DNA from: Micromonospora sp. AMSO31t
GTDB taxonomy: Bacteria; Actinomycetota; Actinomycetes; Mycobacteriales; Micromonosporaceae
Length of the DNA stretch: 49,865 nucleotides
NCBI RefSeq assembly: GCF_008868175.1
Contig: NZ_WBKT01000028.1
Span: 1 to 49,865, forward strand
Direction of reading: 5' to 3'
A model generated the notes under the pieces. The model worked only from the letters and a program-made list of their open reading frames with translations. It was not told the DNA's origin and did no database searches. The number at the start of each line of letters is the position of its first letter. Within the stretch, counting starts at the first letter, position 1. A program made the position numbers and the translations under genes. Of this stretch, positions 1 to 8,069 are shown in pieces.

Positions 1-90
1 ACTCCCCACGCCGGCCGCACTCCCCACGCCGGCCGCACTCCCCACGCCGGCCGCGGGCCTCACGCCGGCCACACACCTCACCCCGGCAAG
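1..90. repeat. 18-bp tandem repeat, five units
   Basis: Three identical copies of an 18-bp unit (ACTCCCCACGCCGGCCGC) occupy 1-18, 19-36 and 37-54, followed by two diverged copies at 55-72 and 73-90. The period is six codons, so the array could encode a Pro/Ala-rich repeat tail or be a simple intergenic repeat. The window edge cuts it, so the true copy number is unknown. Confidence 0.85.
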
Positions 91-115
91 CACCGACACC
101 TGCCCCGCCCACTGA
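2..115 (+). CDS. Possible 3' end of a gene cut by the window edge (Pro/Ala/Thr-rich tail)
   Basis: Frame 2 stays open from the window edge to a TGA at 113-115. It reads as repeats of LPTPAA followed by a short unrelated tail. A Pro/Ala-rich repetitive C-terminus is plausible for an actinomycete secreted or membrane protein, and a stop just before the strong hairpin at 160-204 would fit a convergent gene end. Frames 1 and 3 are also open over the repeat, and the minus strand gives AAGVGS-type repeats, so coding is not proven. No function can be assigned. Confidence 0.25.
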   Translation, partial: LPTPAALPTPAALPTPAAGLTPATHLTPASTDTCPAH

Positions 116-159
116 CTCATCGGGCGCCGTTGCGCCCGCCCCGCGGGTGCCGCGAGCGA

Positions 160-204
160 ATCTTGGCGAGTTTCCGTTCATCACGAACGGAAACTCGCCA
201 AGAT
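160..204. terminator. Perfect 20-bp inverted repeat (probable bidirectional terminator)
   Basis: Arms 160-179 and 185-204 are perfectly complementary over 20 bp with a 5-nt loop (ATCAC). The arm contains TCTTGGCGAGTTTCCG and is less GC-rich than its surroundings. It lies just beyond the 3' end of the minus-strand MocR gene and after a possible plus-strand gene end at 115, a natural place for a shared terminator. There is no T-tract, so it could instead be a dispersed palindromic element. Nothing else is recognised in 205-323. Confidence 0.5.
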
Positions 205-323
205 CGTGCAGGCGCGACGCACGGGGCGTCATGGACGCGGCATCAAGTCCGTAGTCGGGCTGGGAGTCACACCGGACCGGCGGGGCGGAGCGGCAGTGCG
301 GATGGTCCGGCCTGTGGTGTCGG

Positions 324-1730
324 TCAGGCGTCGAGGTCGTGCAGCACGCCGGCCAGCACGTCCACCGCGGCCGGGTAGGCGTGCGCGGGTGGACGGGCGT
401 AGCCGACCACCAGGCCGGGCGGGCCGCTGGCGGGGTCGTGCCGGTGCATGGCCAGCCCGCCGACGGCCAGCCCCCGCGCGGCGGCCGCGGCCAGCACCGC
501 CGCCTCGGCCGGACCGTCCGGTCGCAGGTGGACGGTGGCGTGCAGGCCGGCCGCCACCCCGTCGAGGGCCGGCCGGCGGGCCAGCCGGTCCAGCAGCAGG
601 TCCCGTCGCTGCCGGTAGCGGCGCCGGACGGTGCGCACCTGCCGGTCGTAGCCGTGGCTGTCGATCAGCTCGGCGAGCGCGAGCTGGCCGATCGTCTCGC
701 TCTGCAGGTCCAGGTGGCGCTTGGCCTCCACCACCGGCTCCACGAGCCGGGCCGGCAGCACCAGCCAGGCCAGGCGCAGCGCGGGTCCAAGCGTCTTGGC
801 CGCCGTACCCACGTAGGCGACCTGCTCCGGGGCGGTGCCCTGGACGGCGCCGACCGGTTGCCGGTCGTAGCGGAACTCGCCGTCGTAATCGTCCTCGATC
901 ACCAGGCCGCCGCCGTCCCGGGCCCACTCGGCCAGTGCGTGCCGGCGCGCCGGGTGCAGGGTCACCCCGGTGGGGAACTGGTGCGCCGGGGTCACCACGG
1001 CGGCACCCACCCGGGCCAGCGGCCCGGTGCCGAGCAGGTCGGTGCGCGCGCCGAGCCCGTCCACGGGCAGCGGCAGCACGGTGCCGCCGTGCCGGCGGAC
1101 CACCTCCCGGTGGAAGGTCAGCCCGGGGTCCTCCATGGCCAGCGTCGGCGTGCCGGCGTCCCGGAGCACGCCGGTGAGCAGCACGAGGGCCTGGACGTAG
1201 CCGGTGGTGACCACGATCCGTTCCGGGTCGGCCAGCACGCCCCGGGCCCGCCCCAGGTAGCCGGCGAGCGCCCGGCGCAGCTCCGGCCGGCCGCGCGGAT
1301 CGCCGTAGCCGTACGCCTCGGCGGGGGCGACGGCAAGCGCCCGCCGGGTGGCCCGCAGCCAGGCCGTGACCGGGAAGAGCCCGACGTCGGGGCTGCCGGG
1401 GCGCAGGTCGTACCGGAAGGCCGGCGGTCGGGGCGGCGGCGCGGCCGGCGGCGGCACGGCCCCGGGCAGCGCGCTGACCTGCGTTCCCGCGCCGATCCGG
1501 GCGACCAGCCAGCCCTCGGCGACCAGTTGGTCGTAGGCGGCGCTCACGGTGCCCCGGGACAGGCCCAGCTCGGTGGCGAGGGTGCGGGTGGCCGGCAGGC
1601 GGGTGGCCGGGGGAAGCCGGCCGTCGCGGATGGCGTCCCGCAGCGCCCGTTCCAGCCCGGCCCGCCGGCCACCGGTGGTGTCCAGCTCCAGGTGCAGGTC
1701 GACGCCGAGATCGGCCCAATCCATCGGCAC
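324..1730 (-). CDS. MocR/PdxR-family transcriptional regulator (GntR HTH + aminotransferase fold)
   Basis: A protein of about 468 aa, the usual size for this family. Residues ~15-80 form a GntR-type winged helix (DGRLPPATRLPATRTLA, then GLSRGTVSAAYDQL). The remainder is a fold-type I aminotransferase-like domain with the PLP-lysine motif TAAKTLGPALRLAW (Lys ~312). MocR proteins bind PLP and usually control a divergent gene, here the adjacent isocitrate lyase/PEP mutase family gene. A GTG at 1730 is favoured because a -10-like TAAGCT lies 8 nt upstream on the minus strand (plus-strand 1739-1744), which suggests a leaderless transcript. ATG at 1724 is the alternative. The open frame extends further upstream, but that part is low-quality arginine-rich sequence overlapping the divergent gene. 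The effector is unknown. Confidence 0.88.
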   Translation of the reverse strand: MPMDWADLGVDLHLELDTTGGRRAGLERALRDAIRDGRLPPATRLPATRTLATELGLSRGTVSAAYDQLVAEGWLVARIGAGTQVSALPGAVPPPAAPPPRPPAFRYDLRPGSPDVGLFPVTAWLRATRRALAVAPAEAYGYGDPRGRPELRRALAGYLGRARGVLADPERIVVTTGYVQALVLLTGVLRDAGTPTLAMEDPGLTFHREVVRRHGGTVLPLPVDGLGARTDLLGTGPLARVGAAVVTPAHQFPTGVTLHPARRHALAEWARDGGGLVIEDDYDGEFRYDRQPVGAVQGTAPEQVAYVGTAAKTLGPALRLAWLVLPARLVEPVVEAKRHLDLQSETIGQLALAELIDSHGYDRQVRTVRRRYRQRRDLLLDRLARRPALDGVAAGLHATVHLRPDGPAEAAVLAAAAARGLAVGGLAMHRHDPASGPPGLVVGYARPPAHAYPAAVDVLAGVLHDLDA

Positions 1731-1777
1731 GGAATTGGAGCTTACGGGTGGACCGCCGGCCGGACGACACTCACCGC

Positions 1778-2551
1778 ATGACCGAGCTGAGCCGGCGGGC
1801 CACCGCGCTGCGCGCGTGGCACCGCCCCGGGGACCCGCTGATCCTGCCGAACGCCTGGGACGCGGGGTCCGCCCGGGCCGTGGTCGCGGCCGGCTTCCCG
1901 GCCGTCGCCACCAGCAGCGCCGCGGTCGCCGAGGCGCTCGGCCACGCCGACGGCGAGGCGACACCGGTGGCCGAGATGTTCGCGGCGGTCGCCCGCATCG
2001 CCGCCGCGGTGCCGGTCCCGGTCACCGCCGACCTGGAGCGGGGGTACGGGCTGCGCCCGGCCGAGCTGGTCGACCGGCTGCTGGCGGCCGGCGTGGTGGG
2101 CTGCAACATCGAGGACTCCGACCCGCGCACCGGGGAGCTGTACGACGTCGAGGAGCAGGCCGACCTGCTGGCCGGGATCCGGGCGGCCGCCGGGGCGGCC
2201 GGCGTCGACCTGGTGCTCAACGCCCGGGTCGACGTGCACCTGCGGGCGTACGGGCCGGAGCCGGGGCGGCTCGCCGAGGCGGTGCGGCGGGCCCGCCGCT
2301 ACCGGGCGGCCGGGGCGGACAGCGTCTACCCGATCCTGCTGGCCGATCCGGCGCAGATCCACGATCTCGTCGCCGAGGTCGACGCCCCGGTGAACATCCT
2401 GGCGCGGCCCGGCGCCCCCGCGGCGGGCGAGCTGGCCGCCCTCGGCGTGGCCCGGATCAGCTTCGGCTCCGGTGTGTACGCGGCCGCCCGCGCCCGCGCC
2501 GCCGACCTGCTCGCCACGGTGCGGGCCGGCGGCGACCCGTTCGCTTCCTGA
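1778..2551 (+). CDS. Isocitrate lyase/phosphoenolpyruvate mutase family protein
   Basis: A 257-aa protein with the ICL/PEPM TIM-barrel signature: LPNAWDAGSAR near the N-terminus, VTADLERGYG at the metal site, GCNIEDSDP, and NARVDVHL. Members cleave or form C-C or P-C bonds next to a carboxylate (methylisocitrate lyase, oxaloacetate decarboxylase, PEP mutase); the substrate cannot be told from sequence. The metal-site motif has Asp85 but Glu87 where classical PEP mutases have a second Asp, which argues against true PEP mutase activity. ATG 1778 is chosen because GACACT sits 6 nt upstream (leaderless pattern); an in-frame GTG at 1748 is the alternative. It is divergent from the MocR regulator and is its likely target. 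Confidence 0.85.
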   Translation: MTELSRRATALRAWHRPGDPLILPNAWDAGSARAVVAAGFPAVATSSAAVAEALGHADGEATPVAEMFAAVARIAAAVPVPVTADLERGYGLRPAELVDRLLAAGVVGCNIEDSDPRTGELYDVEEQADLLAGIRAAAGAAGVDLVLNARVDVHLRAYGPEPGRLAEAVRRARRYRAAGADSVYPILLADPAQIHDLVAEVDAPVNILARPGAPAAGELAALGVARISFGSGVYAAARARAADLLATVRAGGDPFAS

Positions 2552-2605
2552 CCCGCTCCGCCGCGTCGGGTCGCCGGATCCCGGCCGGGACGGCAGGATG
2601 GGCGG

Positions 2606-3565
2606 ATGGGCGCCGCTGACGAGACCCGGGCCGGGGTGTCGCTGACCAACCTGGACCAGCCGCTGTTCGACGGGGCCGGGGCCACCAAGCGCGACCTGGT
2701 CGACTACCTGGACGCCGTCCACGAGCGGATCCTCCCCGGGCTGCGGGACCGGCCGCTGTCGGTGGTCCGGGTGCGGCCCGGCCAGGACCCGTTCATGCAG
2801 AAGAACCTGCCGAAGTACACACCGGACTGGGTCCGCCGCACCTCCGTCTGGGCGGAGGCCTCGCACCGCGACATCTCGTACGCCCTCTGCGACGACCGGC
2901 GCACGCTGCTCTGGTTCGCGAACCAGCGGGCGGTCGAGTACCACCCGACGCTGGGCCACGCGGGCCACCCCGAGCACCCCACGCATCTGGTGCTCGACCT
3001 GGACCCGCCGCCGGGCGACGCGTTCGGCATGGCGGTCCGCACCGCGCTGCTGGTCCGGCAGGCCCTCACCGACGCGGGGCTGGCCGGTGCCGTGAAGACC
3101 AGCGGGGCGAAGGGCCTGCACGTGATCGTGCCGGTGGACCCGGCGACGACGGCCGAGGAGGCCGCTGCGGCGACGCGTGCCCTCGCCGCCCGCACCGAGC
3201 GGCTCGACCCGGCGCTGGCCACCACCGCCTTCATCGTCGACGACCGGGGCGGCCGGGTCTTCGTCGACTCCACCCGGTCCTACGGTGCGACCGTGGTGGC
3301 CGCGTACAGCCCACGCATCCGGCCCGGCACGCCGGTGTCGTACCCGGTCGGCTGGGCCGACGTCGAGGCGGCCACCCCGGCCGACTTCACCGTGCGGACG
3401 GTGCCGGGGCTGCTCGGCGACCGGGACCCGTGGGCGGAGGCGCTGCCCCCGCCGCAGCGGCTGCCGCAGGAACTGGTCGCCGAGGGGCGGACCATCCCGG
3501 TGGCCCGGGTGCAGGCCATGCACGAGGGCAAGCGCCGCGCGAAGGCCCGCCGCGAGGCCGGCTGA
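2606..3565 (+). CDS. Stand-alone LigD-type polymerase/primase domain (NHEJ polymerase)
   Basis: A 319-aa archaeo-eukaryotic primase-superfamily protein. Catalytic Asp131 and Asp133 lie in LVLDLDPPPGD, the third carboxylate is in VFVDSTRSYGA, and TSGAKGLHV is the conserved nucleotide-handling segment. In the PolDom-Ku-ligase pathway such proteins add nucleotides, often ribonucleotides, at double-strand breaks. The ligase and phosphoesterase modules of classical LigD are absent and no ku gene lies in the window, so it probably works with partners elsewhere or as a paralogous polymerase. ATG 2606 has a CAGGAT element 6 nt upstream, consistent with leaderless translation. Confidence 0.88.
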   Translation: MGAADETRAGVSLTNLDQPLFDGAGATKRDLVDYLDAVHERILPGLRDRPLSVVRVRPGQDPFMQKNLPKYTPDWVRRTSVWAEASHRDISYALCDDRRTLLWFANQRAVEYHPTLGHAGHPEHPTHLVLDLDPPPGDAFGMAVRTALLVRQALTDAGLAGAVKTSGAKGLHVIVPVDPATTAEEAAAATRALAARTERLDPALATTAFIVDDRGGRVFVDSTRSYGATVVAAYSPRIRPGTPVSYPVGWADVEAATPADFTVRTVPGLLGDRDPWAEALPPPQRLPQELVAEGRTIPVARVQAMHEGKRRAKARREAG

Positions 3566-3675
3566 CCGGCCCCTGACCACGGCCGGCGGCGGCGCTGGCT
3601 GATCGCTGCCAAGTCGGCAGCCTGCCATCGGCGAAGTCTTCCGCCGTGCCCGCGGGGGCCGGTATCTCCTTCACC

Positions 3676-5976
3676 ATGCACCCCCAGACACCCCGGCGCC
3701 GAGCCGCCGCCACCGGGTTCGCCGGCGCCGTGCTGGCGACGGCCCTCGTCGGCCCGCTGGCCCCGGCCGCCGGCGCCGCCACGCCGCCCCCGCCGTCCCG
3801 GCCGGTTCCGGCCAACACGGTCACCCTCATCACCGGTGACGTCGTCACGGTCACCGAGATCGGCCCTGGCCGGTACTCGACCGACATCCGGCGCCCGACC
3901 GGCGCCCGGGGCGGCGTGCACGCGCAGACCATCGGCAAGGACCTCTACGTCATCCCCGACGAGGTGCTCCCGTACCTCGCGTCCGGGCGGCTCGACCGGC
4001 GGCTGTTCGACGTCACCGGCCTGATCGAGGACGGCTACGACGACCGGCACTCCGACGGCATCCCGCTGATCGTGAGCTACGTCGACGCGGCGTCGGCCCG
4101 GCGTCCCGCGCCGGCCGGCACGACCAGGGTCCGGTCGCTGGCGAGCGTCCGCGGCGCGGCGGTGCGGGCCACCAAGCGCCAGGCCCGCCAGGTCTGGGAC
4201 GCGGTCACCCCGGGCGCCGCCACCGCCGCCCCGGCCTCGGCCGGCACGACCCCCGCGCTGGCCGACGGGATCAGCCGGATCTGGCTGGACGACAGGGTCC
4301 GCGCCCAACTCGCCGACAGCACCGCGCAGATCGGCGCGCCGGCGGCCTGGGCGGCCGGGCGGGACGGCTCCGGCGTGAAGGTCGCCGTCCTCGACACCGG
4401 GTACGACACCGACCACCCCGACCTGGCCGGCCGGGTCAGCGCGAGCGCCACCTTCGTGCCCGGCGAGACGGTCGACGACGGCAACGGCCACGGCACCCAC
4501 GTCGCGTCGACGGTCGGTGGGAGCGGCGCCGCCTCGGACGGGCTGGAGAAGGGTGTCGCCCCGAAGGCCGACCTCATCGTCGGCAAGATCCTGGCCGACG
4601 AGGGCAACGGCGCCGACTCGTGGGTGATCGCCGGCATGGAATGGGCCGCCGGCCAGGGTGCCCGGGTGGTCAGCATGAGCATCGGCGGCGACCAGTCGAC
4701 CGACGGCACCGACCCGCTGAGCACGGCCGTCAACCAGCTCACCGCCCAGACCGGCGCCCTGTTCGTGGTGGCCGCCGGCAACGCCGGCGCCGAGGGCGTG
4801 ATCAGCTCACCGGGCGCGGCGGACGCCGCGCTCACCGTCGCCGCCGTCGACTCCGCCGATCGGCTCGCCGACTTCTCCAGCCGGGGGCCGCGCTTCGGCG
4901 ACTACGCCCTCAAGCCGGACCTCGCCGCCCCGGGCGTGGACATCCTCGCCGCGAAGGCGGGCGGCACCGCGGCGGACGGCTGGTACCAGTCGATGAGCGG
5001 CACCTCGATGGCCACGCCGCACGTGGCGGGCGCCGCGGCGATCCTCGCCCAGCAGCACCCGGAGTGGCGCGCCGCCGAGCTGAAGAACGTCCTGATGAGC
5101 ACGGCGAAGAAGCTCGACGGCCAGACCGCCTACCAGGTGGGCGCGGGCCGGGTCGACATCCCGGCCGGGCTGGGCGCCACGGTGACCGCCACCGGCTCGG
5201 CGTACTTCGGGTTCCAGGGCTGGCCCCACGACCACCTCGCGCCGATCGACCGCACCATCACCTTCACCAACACCGGCGACGTGGCGCGGACCCTGCACCT
5301 CGCGGTGACCGGCGCGGTCGCCGGCGGACCGTACGACAGCGACCCGCACGCCGACGAGGGGAAGCCCGCGCCGGGCGTCTTCACCCTGCCCACCGGGACG
5401 CTCGTCGTGCCCGCGCACGGCACCGCCTCGGTCACCGCGACCGCCCACCCGGAGCTGGGCGCCGCCGGCCGCCGCTACCTCGGCGAGGTCACCGCCACGG
5501 ACGCGGGCGGCACGCTCACCCGGACGACGCTCGGCCTCTACCTGGAGGAGGAGCGGCACGACCTGACGTTCTCGGTCAAGGACCGCGCCGGCCGGTACGT
5601 CGCGGCCTTCCTCACCGTGCAGCGCTTCGGCGAGGCCGACCCGTACTTCCTGACCAGCAGCGACACCGGACCCACCACGGTGCGGCTGCGGCCCGGCACC
5701 TACAGCGTCTGGAGCTACCTGGACGTGCCCGGCAGCCACGGCCCCGACTCCCGCGGCACCGCCCTGCTGGGCGACCCGGAGATCGTGCTGGACCGGGACC
5801 GGACGGTCGGCCTCGACGCCCGCAAGGCGGTGGAGGCCACCGCGACGGTGCCGAAGCGGACCGAGGACCGGATCCTGATGATGGACTGGTACCGGTCGGA
5901 CGGCGTCAACGGCATCGACGACAAGTACATCCTGGCCCCGTGGGCGGACACCATGTACGTGCTGCCGACGAAGTAG
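3676..5976 (+). CDS. Secreted S8 (subtilisin-family) serine peptidase, prematurely stopped by in-frame TAG
   Basis: A 766-aa product. It has a signal peptide (arginine-rich start, hydrophobic core, APAAGAA), a propeptide-like region, then a subtilase domain with Asp240 (VAVLDTGYD), His272 (NGHGTHVAS) and Ser444 (SGTSMATPHVAGA), and the oxyanion Asn in AAGNAGA. The catalytic domain looks intact. Translation ends at TAG 5974-5976, yet the same frame continues with convincing homologous sequence (next entry), so the gene has suffered a nonsense mutation. A catalytically competent but shortened secreted enzyme remains possible. ATG 3676 begins the signal peptide; TATCTC at 3663-3668 lies 7 nt upstream, again a leaderless arrangement. 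Confidence 0.8.
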   Translation: MHPQTPRRRAAATGFAGAVLATALVGPLAPAAGAATPPPPSRPVPANTVTLITGDVVTVTEIGPGRYSTDIRRPTGARGGVHAQTIGKDLYVIPDEVLPYLASGRLDRRLFDVTGLIEDGYDDRHSDGIPLIVSYVDAASARRPAPAGTTRVRSLASVRGAAVRATKRQARQVWDAVTPGAATAAPASAGTTPALADGISRIWLDDRVRAQLADSTAQIGAPAAWAAGRDGSGVKVAVLDTGYDTDHPDLAGRVSASATFVPGETVDDGNGHGTHVASTVGGSGAASDGLEKGVAPKADLIVGKILADEGNGADSWVIAGMEWAAGQGARVVSMSIGGDQSTDGTDPLSTAVNQLTAQTGALFVVAAGNAGAEGVISSPGAADAALTVAAVDSADRLADFSSRGPRFGDYALKPDLAAPGVDILAAKAGGTAADGWYQSMSGTSMATPHVAGAAAILAQQHPEWRAAELKNVLMSTAKKLDGQTAYQVGAGRVDIPAGLGATVTATGSAYFGFQGWPHDHLAPIDRTITFTNTGDVARTLHLAVTGAVAGGPYDSDPHADEGKPAPGVFTLPTGTLVVPAHGTASVTATAHPELGAAGRRYLGEVTATDAGGTLTRTTLGLYLEEERHDLTFSVKDRAGRYVAAFLTVQRFGEADPYFLTSSDTGPTTVRLRPGTYSVWSYLDVPGSHGPDSRGTALLGDPEIVLDRDRTVGLDARKAVEATATVPKRTEDRILMMDWYRSDGVNGIDDKYILAPWADTMYVLPTK

Positions 5977-7171
5977 GTCACCCGGGGCGCGTTCGAGTAC
6001 GAGAGCCGCTGGCGCAAGGCGTACCCGCTGCTCACCGTGACCGACCGGGGCCGGGAGGTGCGCTTCCTCGGCCAGCCTGGCTCGGCGCTCCACGAGGGCC
6101 GTGCGCAGGTCGACGGCGTCCACGCCGGTCTCGGGCGGCCGGCGGACTACACGGGCCGCGACGTGCGGGGCAAGGTCGTGCTGGTGAACCGCTCCGACGA
6201 GCTGAGCAACGCCGAGCGCGCGAAGGCGGCCGCCGACGCCGGGGCCGCGCTGCTCGTCGTCGTCAACGACACCCCGGAGCCGTACGCGCAGTGGGTGGGC
6301 GACGACGAGGGCGGTCTCAGCGGCGTACCGGTCGTGAGCGTCACCTCCACCACCGGCGCGGCGCTGGTGGACCGGGCCCGCCGGGGGCAGCTGCGGCTCG
6401 GGTTGGCCGGCACGCCGAGTTCGCCGTACACGTACGACCTGGTCGACCCGCACCCGGGCGGGATCCCGGCCGACCTCGCGTACCGGCCGCGACCGAAGGA
6501 CCTCGCGGTGGTGGAGATGCGGTTCCACGGTGACGCCCCGACGCTGGGTGGCGAGTTCCGGGAGGACTTCCGTCCCTACCGCACCTACGCGGCCGGCTTC
6601 CCGCTGTGGCAGGGCATGCAGCGGACCCGGACCGACTACGTCTCCGCCCAGCCGGGCACGACCTGGCGCGAGGGCGCCGTCGGCGGCCGGGAGCTGGAGC
6701 TGGTCTCGGTCGGCGAGCAGCGGGCCTACCGACCGGGCAGCCGCAGCACCGTCGACTTCTTCGGGCCGGTCACCCGGCCCCGGGACAACGCCTCGTTCTA
6801 CGCCTCCGAGCGCAACGCGGGCTGGCTGACCTTCAACGTCCAGCCCTGGTCGGACGGCCAGCCGGGCCACGCCGGGTACATGCAGTGGGGCAGCGACCTC
6901 ACCCTCACCGTCCGGCGGGACGGGAAGGAGATCGCGAAGGCGGACGGCTGGGCGCAGGCCACCGTCGAGGGCAACCCGGAGGGCGTCAGCCGCTACACGC
7001 TGGACCTGGCGGCCAGCCGCGCCGGGTACCGGCTGTCCCCGCGTACGCACACCACCTGGACGGTGCTCTCCCCGCACGTCGAGAGCGAGGACGACCTCGA
7101 CGTGGTGGCCGTGCTCCAGCTGGACTACGCGGTCCCGACCGACCTGCGCGGGGACGCCCGGGGCGGCCGTC
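5977..7171 (+). pseudogene. 3' remnant of the S8 peptidase (PA domain and C-terminal part), truncated
   Basis: This continues the peptidase frame directly after the TAG, starting VTRGAFEYESRWRKAY. It includes a protease-associated (PA) domain (RDVRGKVVLVNRSDE, AKAAADAGAALLVVVND, GVPVVSVTSTTGAALV) and a beta-rich C-terminal region that reaches VAVLQLDYAVPTDLRG. Homology to subtilase C-termini stops near 7150-7171, where the sequence switches to a regulator in another frame. An internal ATG or GTG (for example 6037) could start an open frame, but the product would lack the catalytic domain and run out of frame through the fused gene. It is best read as part of a broken gene. Confidence 0.75.
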
Positions 7172-7871
7172 CGCGCTGGCCGAGCAGTACCGCACCGCCG
7201 ACCTGGCGCCGGGCGTCATCGAGGTCGTCGCCGACCTCGACACCGTCCGGCGCCGCTTCTTCCAGATCCAGGAGGCGGCCCGTCACGAGGTGCTCTCCAT
7301 GGTGCCGCCCAACCTCCGGGTCGTCCCGCACCGGGAGAACACGGCCGAGCGGGCGAGCATGACGCGGGGCGTCCGCTACCGGGCGCTGTTGGACCGGCGG
7401 GCGCTGACCGGGCCCGAGATGCAGGCCGACATCCGCGCCAGCATGTCGCTCGGCCAGGAGATCCGGATCGTCGACGCCGTGCCGGTCAAGATGATGATCG
7501 TGGACGGTGAGATCGCCATGCTGCCGCTGCACCACGACGCCGACGGCTCGCCCGCGTCCATCCTGGTGCACCGCAGCGGGCTGCTGGCCGTGCTGGTCGC
7601 GTCGTTCGAGGCCGCGTGGGAGCGGGCGTACCCGCTGCGGCCCGCCCCGGCGCCGGACGAGGTGACCGAGTTGACCAGCGGCGAGCTGGCGGACGAGCAC
7701 ATGCGGGTGCTGGCGCTGCTGCTCTCCGGGCAGACCGACCAGGCCATCGCCACGCAGCTGGACATCTCGCTGCGCACGGTGCACCGCCGGATCCGCCAGC
7801 TGATGGACGCGGCCGGTGTGGACAGCCGGGTCCAGCTCGGCTGGGCCGCCGCCCGAAACGGCTGGGCCTGA
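7170..7871 (+). pseudogene. 5'-truncated LuxR-family regulator (TrmB-like sensor + LuxR HTH)
   Basis: The frame from about 7170 encodes ~233 aa beginning ALAEQYRTADLAPGVIEVV. The central part (VRRRFFQIQEAARHEVL, ENTAERASMTRGVRYRALLD, VKMMIVDGEIAMLPL) matches the phospholipase-D-like sensor half of TrmB/LuxR-type actinobacterial regulators. The C-terminus is a LuxR helix-turn-helix (HMRVLALLLSGQTDQAIA, then SLRTVHRRIRQLMD). The usual N-terminal TrmB winged helix (roughly 80-100 aa) and any start codon are missing. The frame abuts the truncated subtilase with no intergenic DNA, consistent with a deletion that fused the two genes. Internal Met codons (for example MVPPNL) would give only a partial sensor. 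Confidence 0.75.
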
Positions 7872-7898
7872 CCGCCGGAGCAGGTGGTCCGCAACGTG

Positions 7899-7926
7899 AA
7901 AAAGCCCGGGCCAGCGGCCCGGGCTT
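7899..7926 (-). terminator. Rho-independent terminator of the tRNA-Arg gene
   Basis: An 11-bp perfect stem (7902-7912 with 7916-7926, loop AGC) is followed on the minus strand by TTTTT, a textbook terminator 12 nt beyond the tRNA 3' end. The plus strand has no T-run, so it serves the minus strand. Confidence 0.8.
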
Positions 7927-7937
7927 CCTCGTGTCTG

Positions 7938-8009
7938 TGCCCCCGGCAGGATTCGAACCTGCGCCCCCGCCTCCGGAGGGCGGTGCTCTATCCCCTGAGC
8001 TACGGGGGC
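7938..8009 (-). tRNA. tRNA-Arg (anticodon CCG)
   Basis: On the minus strand a 72-nt cloverleaf folds without mismatches. It has acceptor GCCCCCG/CGGGGGC, D-stem GCTC/GAGC, anticodon stem CCGCC/GGCGG with loop CTCCGGA (anticodon CCG, reading CGG), variable loop GGGC, T-stem GCAGG/CCTGC with TTCGAAT, and discriminator A. CCA is not encoded. CGG is a very frequent arginine codon in this GC-rich genome. It has its own promoter and terminator. Confidence 0.96.
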
Positions 8010-8023
8010 TCAGCGACCCGAGA

Positions 8024-8029
8024 AGAGTA
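8024..8029 (-). promoter_or_regulatory. -10 element of the tRNA-Arg promoter
   Basis: TACTCT on the minus strand fits TANNNT and would place the transcription start about 8 nt before the tRNA 5' end at 8009. A weak -35 candidate (TTCGGT, plus-strand 8049-8054) lies 19 nt upstream. Confidence 0.45.
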
Positions 8030-8069
8030 GCAAACCCCTTCCCGGATCACCGAATCGGTATCCGGCGGG

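Noticed and set aside
206..1177. Plus-strand frame of 323 aa over the MocR gene
   Set aside because: A Pro/Arg-rich shadow of the regulator; no motif, and the opposite strand has a clear GntR-aminotransferase protein.
5974..5976. TAG as programmed readthrough or pyrrolysine codon in the subtilase
   Set aside because: There is no recoding signal and no reason to expect pyrrolysine, and the downstream gene is itself truncated, so ordinary decay is simpler.
7938..8009. tRNA-Arg as the attachment site of an integrated element
   Set aside because: No integrase gene and no second copy of the tRNA 3' end were seen in the window; the nearby decay is suggestive only.
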